This document shows, in pieces, positions 19,870-23,379 of a DNA stretch of 23,379 nt. Positions within the stretch are counted from its first letter, which is position 1, and each line of letters begins with the position of its first letter. The stretch spans positions 1-23,379 of IMG/VR virus record IMGVR_UViG_3300009152_000216. One strand, given 5' to 3'. Source of the stretch: a virus. A program made the translations under genes and the position numbers. The notes beneath the pieces were generated by a model, which saw nothing but the letters and a program-made list of their open reading frames with translations, ran no database searches and had not been told where the DNA came from.

Positions 19870-20915
19870 AAACAATTAAGAGTACTCATATTACCTACAA
19901 CTTCTTCTAAGTATCCTATTGCAGTATGATTAGGTCCTTTAAGATTTGGAAAATATCCTGGTAATACCTCATTTGTGTTAACAGTTAAAGTCCCTGGAAA
20001 ATTCTTATATTTTTGGTCAACTTTAGCGCTATTAATTAATTTTGTCGACTTATTCTTATTAAAACTTTGTTCATTATCAAATGGAGCGTAAGTTGAAAGA
20101 TTGCATGGGGCAGCATACAAAGGATTATTAGTTGTACAATATTTTGTAAGTAACTTATTTGCAGTCATATTATGTGTTACGATTGCAGCGTCTAATGCGT
20201 TATTACCCGTACCATTTATAGTATTAATAATACCATTTTTTTGTAAAATTTGATTTTGCGATGGAACCGCAGGGTTCAATCCAGCCTTCAATGCATTTTT
20301 ATATTCAGCGTTCAATTTAAACATTGTACCTAATCCTTGACCTATTGATGTAAAAGATTTGTCATAAGGTCCAATTAATTTACTTAACCCATATTGTTCC
20401 CATGTCTCAGGTGTAAACTGAGCCAATCCCAAACTTTGTGTTATATTATTTTTTCCAAGTGTTTTTCTTACTTTATTGGTTGCATCTATTCCAAGATTTA
20501 TTAAACCACCTAATCCATTTGACCTTAACCATTCAGAAACATTATCACTAGTTTCAGTGTAATTTCCATATTTTGTTTCTCTACCTATTATTCCAATAGA
20601 AGCCTTTACCATCTGCATAAAAGTTTTTTCATCAACTCCAGACTTTTTTATAATCGAGTCTTTGTTTGTCATAACATATATTATAAATGGTTTAAGAATA
20701 CTAGGAACACATGCCTCATATTTTTGAACTGAAGTCTTTTCACCATATCTTACTGATTGGGTATTCATCGTAGGTTGTAATGATGATTGTTGTGGTTGAG
20801 ATGAAGTTAATGTTGCAGCAGGAAATACTGTTGTTTTTCCTTTAGATTGTTCATTAATTGACTTTCTAACGAGGTTAATTAATTCAAATTCTGTTAATCT
20901 AACAATTTTACCCAC
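19866..20915 (-). CDS. Lytic transglycosylase-like protein with capsid-targeting-type N-terminus
   Basis: A 349-residue protein. Residues 1-22 (IVRLTEFELINLVRKSINE, then QS) align without gaps to the leaders of the proteins at 17805 and 21740. A Ser/Gln/Thr-rich linker runs to about 65. Residues about 100-260 resemble a soluble lytic transglycosylase: ASIGIIGRETKYGNY with catalytic Glu113 and SLGLAQFTPETWEQYG (161-176), the 'S-x-G-L-x-Q' core that positions the sugar. Such enzymes cut the glycan chain of peptidoglycan. The C-terminal 90 residues are unassigned. Only one base separates it from the gene at 20917-21189, so both are transcribed together. A role in cell-wall passage at entry is inferred from the leader. 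Confidence 0.68.
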   Translation of the reverse strand: MGKIVRLTEFELINLVRKSINEQSKGKTTVFPAATLTSSQPQQSSLQPTMNTQSVRYGEKTSVQKYEACVPSILKPFIIYVMTNKDSIIKKSGVDEKTFMQMVKASIGIIGRETKYGNYTETSDNVSEWLRSNGLGGLINLGIDATNKVRKTLGKNNITQSLGLAQFTPETWEQYGLSKLIGPYDKSFTSIGQGLGTMFKLNAEYKNALKAGLNPAVPSQNQILQKNGIINTINGTGNNALDAAIVTHNMTANKLLTKYCTTNNPLYAAPCNLSTYAPFDNEQSFNKNKSTKLINSAKVDQKYKNFPGTLTVNTNEVLPGYFPNLKGPNHTAIGYLEEVVGNMSTLNCF

Positions 20916-20916
20916 T

Positions 20917-21189
20917 TTATTTTACTTTAGATAAAAAATCAACTTTAACAGTTAATTCTGCAACTTGTTGAGTTAATTTTAATATGGTTTGTCTCATCTC
21001 ATCTTTTTCTTTGGATGACGATTGCAATAATGCTTCTAACTTAGAAATTCTATCTTTGCAGTCGTGACGAATAAATTCTTCATCTCTTTCTTTTCTCATT
21101 GACCTTTTTTCGTAAAATCTCCACGCACTTGCGGAACCTAAAACACCAACCACTGTGATTAAGACCGTCCAAATTGATTCTTGTTGCAT
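20917..21189 (-). CDS. Membrane-anchored coiled-coil protein (spanin/holin-like)
   Basis: A 90-residue protein starting MQQESIWTVLITVV at 21189. A longer frame to 21255 exists, but the chosen ATG has AAAGGA 6 bases upstream, the clearest Shine-Dalgarno-like site in the window, and a TATTTAT motif 17 bases upstream. One hydrophobic segment (about 7-23), a basic stretch (RFYEKRSMRKERDEE), then a long coiled coil (RISKLEALLQSSSKEKDEMR and LKLTQQVAELTVKVDFLSK) follow. An inner-membrane anchor plus periplasmic coiled coil is the usual form of an i-spanin; some holin-like proteins also look like this. It is co-transcribed with the transglycosylase, so a lysis or wall-related role is likely. Confidence 0.6.
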   Translation of the reverse strand: MQQESIWTVLITVVGVLGSASAWRFYEKRSMRKERDEEFIRHDCKDRISKLEALLQSSSKEKDEMRQTILKLTQQVAELTVKVDFLSKVK

Positions 21190-21206
21190 AATAATCCTTT
21201 TAAGAG

Positions 21207-21213
21207 ATAAATA
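21207..21213 (-). promoter_or_regulatory. TATTTAT late-type motif
   Basis: Read on minus, TATTTAT lies 17 bases before the ATG at 21189. Confidence 0.38.
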
Positions 21214-21258
21214 TAACTTTTCTTGTAAAAATTGGTCGTTTGGTCGGGATGGCAATAA

Positions 21259-21281
21259 TTATTATTCTTATAGAATAATAA
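21259..21281. repeat. Perfect AT-rich inverted repeat
   Basis: TTATTATTCT (21259-21268) and AGAATAATAA (21272-21281) are perfectly complementary around a 3-base loop. It has no T-run of its own on minus and sits just upstream of the small coiled-coil gene. It may be a binding site or an extra transcript hairpin. Confidence 0.6.
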
Positions 21282-21298
21282 TATAATATTAAAAAAGT

Positions 21299-21320
21299 AA
21301 AAAAACTAGTAATACTAGTT
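21299..21320 (-). terminator. Rho-independent terminator
   Basis: On minus: AACTAGT, 3-base loop, ACTAGTT (21320-21304), then a T-run to 21299. It ends the transcript of the 84-residue gene that stops at 21330. Confidence 0.65.
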
Positions 21321-21329
21321 CTAGGAAAT

Positions 21330-21584
21330 TTACACAAAATCCACACAACACTCAAACCCAAGTAGAGACTCTAATAAACTTTCCACTTGGTTTGGTCGGT
21401 CCAAAATTACTGAACCTTTACGTATCTGAATAAAAAGTGAATAAGAATCAGGAACCCACTTACTTGCCTCCTCGTCATATTTCTGTGTAGGAAGTACCGT
21501 TAAACTATCAATAGATATTTCCCCTCCGAAGGAGGTGTCCAACGAAGATTCAACAAGTCGTTTTATTCTGTCGATTTTGTCCAT
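21330..21584 (-). CDS. Small alpha/beta protein with possible targeting N-terminus
   Basis: An 84-residue protein: MDKIDRIKRLVESSLDTSF at the N-terminus, in which LVE followed by SS fits an [L/I]xE site at residue 12; strands SIDSLTVLP and YSLFIQIRKGSVILD; a helix QVESLLESLLGFE; and a last strand CCVDFV. It resembles the 95-residue protein at 17484-17771 in layout. No family is recognised. It lacks the TATTTAT motif and a clear host-type promoter, so its expression class is open. Confidence 0.55.
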   Translation of the reverse strand: MDKIDRIKRLVESSLDTSFGGEISIDSLTVLPTQKYDEEASKWVPDSYSLFIQIRKGSVILDRPNQVESLLESLLGFECCVDFV

Positions 21585-21681
21585 ATCTTTCGTTTAATCG
21601 TCTTTTAATTGGTTAATGTCTCTTTACCCCAAACAAATAACATATACGAAATTTGGTCGGTTTCCGTTCGTTTTAGGGTAT

Positions 21682-21707
21682 AAAAAAAGCCCCATTGATT
21701 GGGGCTT
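21682..21707 (-). terminator. Rho-independent terminator
   Basis: AAGCCCCA (21687-21694) pairs with TGGGGCTT (21700-21707), loop of 5. Read on minus it is followed by seven T to 21682. It ends the transcript of the 165-residue gene that stops at 21740. Confidence 0.88.
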
Positions 21708-21739
21708 AAATTATAAATTATATTTTTGTAATGTTCAAG

Positions 21740-22237
21740 TTATTCTCCTTTAATCATTGAGATTCCGTGTTTTAAAAATTCTTTTGCTCTTGCAGACACA
21801 TGTTGCATTCCATAAACTTTTTCAATATCTTTCACTAACTCTTCACCGTGTTCGTTCTCTTTATAGAGTTCAATAATTTTATCCATCGCTCTATTACATT
21901 CTTTTTTATTTTCATCAAAGTAGTTGTAAGGTTTAAACTCTTTTAAATGGTTCATAACATCATATGCCAAATGTTCTCCACCATCGGAAACTTTTGGATG
22001 AAGTCTTAAAGTTTTTAACAATTCAAGTCTATCAACTAATCCGTTGATTCCTCCCTTTCTTATTTTAACGCCTTCGATGTAGTCTTCAGCGTTATCGTCG
22101 CCAACAATCTCTTCTAAAGATTTAACGTTTCCACCATGGCAGAACTTTCTATCTTCTTCTTTTTGAGCTTGCTCTGAAATATAAAGTTTCTTAATTGACT
22201 CTATTTCTGTTTCTGTAATTTGAAATCTTTTACTCAT
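21740..22237 (-). CDS. Hypothetical protein with capsid-targeting-type N-terminus
   Basis: A 165-residue protein. Residues 1-22 (SKRFQITETEIESIKKLYIS, ending in E22) align to the leaders of the peptidase and transglycosylase above, with a predicted cut ISE, then QA. The rest is helical and charged (LKTLRLHPKVSDGGEHLAYD, NRAMDKIIELYKEN, VYGMQHVSARAKEFLKHGIS) with two cysteines (33 and about 113). No family is recognised. A TATTTAT motif lies 4 bases before the ATG and a strong terminator follows at 21682. It could be an internal head protein delivered with the DNA, like the T4 internal proteins. Confidence 0.6.
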   Translation of the reverse strand: MSKRFQITETEIESIKKLYISEQAQKEEDRKFCHGGNVKSLEEIVGDDNAEDYIEGVKIRKGGINGLVDRLELLKTLRLHPKVSDGGEHLAYDVMNHLKEFKPYNYFDENKKECNRAMDKIIELYKENEHGEELVKDIEKVYGMQHVSARAKEFLKHGISMIKGE

Positions 22238-22241
22238 AACA

Positions 22242-22248
22242 ATAAATA
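22242..22248 (-). promoter_or_regulatory. TATTTAT motif next to start codon
   Basis: Read on minus, TATTTAT lies 4 bases before the ATG at 22237, the same close spacing as before 12024 and 13958. Confidence 0.3.
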
Positions 22249-22257
22249 TACGGGTTT

Positions 22258-22983
22258 TTACAATATGTCGTGGAGAAACTTCATTTTCTCTTCATTAGAT
22301 AATTCTTTTGTTGTGAATGAGAATGGGTTGTAATCAAAGATTATAAAATGTCTTTTATGGTAATCGTAAACTCTTTTTGCTGATTCAAGACTATAAGAAG
22401 TATTAAACTTATAAGGTCTTTGATTTACATGAGGATTATATTTCAAATAATCTTGAACATATCCTGATTCCCAAATTTTACTATTTTTAACAAAATCTAA
22501 TTTCCCCAAATCTTCTTCTAAAGATTCCATCTTAATGAATAAATCAGGAATACGAGTTTTAAACCCATACTTTGAAAGATAATTCTTTTGAATTGGCCTT
22601 GTTTCCAAATCTTCTTCATTTGTACTTAACCGATATAATAACATTTCTTTAATAAATCTATCATAAGTAGTAACTAAATTTTCATGAGAATCTTTGGTAT
22701 ATACCAAATTTTTACCTGCATTAGTAAAATTAGAAAAAATCGATAACATCCTGTCATATGGATTACGTATACTGCAAATCACTTTATAATCTTTGTATAT
22801 ATCAGGAATATCTATATCATGAGATTGATAATTTATCCCATCAATATTTAGATTTTTTTTTAACTCTCCATTAGTGTTTGTAAAATACTCAAATCCCAAT
22901 TTAGTAAAGATGTGGGCAGTTGCTTTCGTACCACACCTCTCAGGTGCCCACCAAATAATTTTATGTTCGTGTGAAATATTCAT
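22258..22983 (-). CDS. Sulfotransferase family protein
   Basis: A 241-residue protein. Its N-terminus IIWWAPERCGTKATA (9-23) is the 5'-phosphosulfate loop of PAPS-dependent sulfotransferases (normally PK.GTT/S), and VICSIRNPYDRMLSIFSNF (68-86) is the 3'-phosphate site with Arg73 and Ser81. Spacing between the two and overall length fit a single-domain enzyme without signal peptide or membrane segment. It would transfer sulfate from PAPS to a hydroxyl or amine on a glycan or other acceptor; the acceptor is unknown. A phage copy might modify host surface glycans or a virion glycan. It shares the about 36-base gap 22984-23019 with the divergent endonuclease gene. Confidence 0.82.
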   Translation of the reverse strand: MNISHEHKIIWWAPERCGTKATAHIFTKLGFEYFTNTNGELKKNLNIDGINYQSHDIDIPDIYKDYKVICSIRNPYDRMLSIFSNFTNAGKNLVYTKDSHENLVTTYDRFIKEMLLYRLSTNEEDLETRPIQKNYLSKYGFKTRIPDLFIKMESLEEDLGKLDFVKNSKIWESGYVQDYLKYNPHVNQRPYKFNTSYSLESAKRVYDYHKRHFIIFDYNPFSFTTKELSNEEKMKFLHDIL

Positions 22984-22999
22984 ACTTAAAAATATAATC

Positions 23000-23007
23000 T
23001 ATTTATA
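23000..23007. promoter_or_regulatory. TATTTATA/TATAAATA in the divergent gap
   Basis: Reads TATTTATA toward the plus endonuclease gene (12 bases before its ATG) and TATAAATA toward the minus sulfotransferase gene (16 bases before its ATG). One palindromic-type element may serve both genes. Confidence 0.38.
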
Positions 23008-23019
23008 ATAAAAAAACAT

Positions 23020-23379
23020 ATGAAAAAAATCACCAAGAAACTTTTTATACTTTTTAGTATTGTACTAATGGGTATTAGCCTACAAGCTCAAGATGTTGTT
23101 GTATTAAAACACACAAATTACACATCACACTTTTCAAAATCTAAACATTACCCTGTGATGGTTGAGTGGTGGATTACGAGAGCAAAGGTGAGTTGTGAAA
23201 AACCATTAGCAAGAAAAGATAATTTTAAACCTGACCCATTATTACCAAATGAAACCAATTTATTGGAAGATTATAAAGGTTCAGGGACTGACAGAGGTCA
23301 TATGATGCCAGCAGCTCAAAACCTATGTCAAACTCCTGCAATACAAGATGAATGTTTTTACTTTTCAAATATGTCTGCA
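23020..23379 (+). CDS. Secreted DNA/RNA non-specific endonuclease, 3' end cut by window
   Basis: The first 120 codons of a protein running off the window. Residues 1-24 are a signal peptide (KKLFILFSIVLMGISLQAQ). The mature part carries the His-Me-finger nuclease site DRGHMMPAAQN (91-101), with His94 as the general base, and FSNMSA (115-120), whose Asn117 is the metal ligand of the NUC1/S. marcescens nuclease family. Such enzymes cut DNA and RNA without sequence preference. Export keeps the enzyme away from phage DNA in the cytoplasm; it could clear extracellular or periplasmic DNA, including that of superinfecting phages. The ATG is set by the signal peptide and the TATTTATA motif 12 bases upstream. 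Confidence 0.85.
   Translation, partial: MKKITKKLFILFSIVLMGISLQAQDVVVLKHTNYTSHFSKSKHYPVMVEWWITRAKVSCEKPLARKDNFKPDPLLPNETNLLEDYKGSGTDRGHMMPAAQNLCQTPAIQDECFYFSNMSA

Noticed and set aside
21190-21255. Upstream in-frame start of the coiled-coil membrane protein
   Set aside because: The inner ATG at 21189 has a good AAAGGA site and puts the membrane segment at the N-terminus; the extra 22 residues overlap a TATTTAT motif.

Overview
The window is AT-rich, densely packed with genes and lacks long untranslated gaps, ribosomal genes or metabolic operons. I read it as part of the accessory and late region of a large tailed phage (T4-like in style) that infects a Bacteroidetes host. The evidence is: lysis and tail-adhesin genes; small tightly packed hypothetical ORFs with stop/start overlaps; a lone tRNA; Bacteroidetes-type promoters (TTTG, 19-20 bases, TAnnTTTG); and at least five proteins whose N-termini look like T4-type capsid-targeting peptides ending in [L/I]xE. 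No head, tail-tube, terminase or replication gene lies in the window, so the phage assignment is by inference.

Layout. 1-7014 (minus): a single tight operon encoding an exported, envelope-directed set: a secreted protein, a 703-residue cohesin/dockerin-like secreted protein, a lipoprotein, three small membrane proteins, a CsgG/LpoB-like periplasmic protein, a signal-peptide protein with Ser/Ala and Lys/Glu tracts and a probable beta-barrel, a membrane-anchored protein, and a DUF5872-like protein. 7082-12677 (plus): a polyphosphate kinase 2, a GH19 endolysin, a zinc metallopeptidase, a conserved phage protein, a 51-residue membrane ORF, a calcineurin-like phosphoesterase, a small helical protein, a cyclic-phosphate-processing receiver-like protein and an acidic protein. 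12657-16409 (minus): a small protein, a PD-(D/E)XK-like nuclease with a targeting peptide, a holin-like protein and a LamG/TP-repeat adhesin. 16430-17480: RNA-rich intergenic DNA with three tandem host-type promoters, an aberrant tRNA-Phe, a structured non-coding stretch ending in a terminator, and a plus-strand small-RNA candidate. 17484-23379: peptidoglycan hydrolases with targeting peptides, a secreted phosphodiester-glycosidase-like protein, a holin/spanin-like protein, a sulfotransferase and the start of a secreted DNA/RNA endonuclease.

How it fits together. Two promoter classes divide the genes. Host-type TTTG/TAnnTTTG promoters precede small unknown genes, the tRNA and the ncRNA (probably early). 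A TATTTAT motif in coding orientation (reverse complement of the T4 late TATAAATA core) precedes the lysis, adhesin, PPK2, envelope-operon and targeting-peptide genes (probably late). The main hypothesis is a packaged protein cargo: two peptidoglycan hydrolases, a nuclease-like protein and several unknowns share N-termini that look like signals for packaging into the prohead and cleavage there, so that they would enter the host with the DNA. A second hypothesis is that the phage makes its own curli-like secreted surface structure late in infection.
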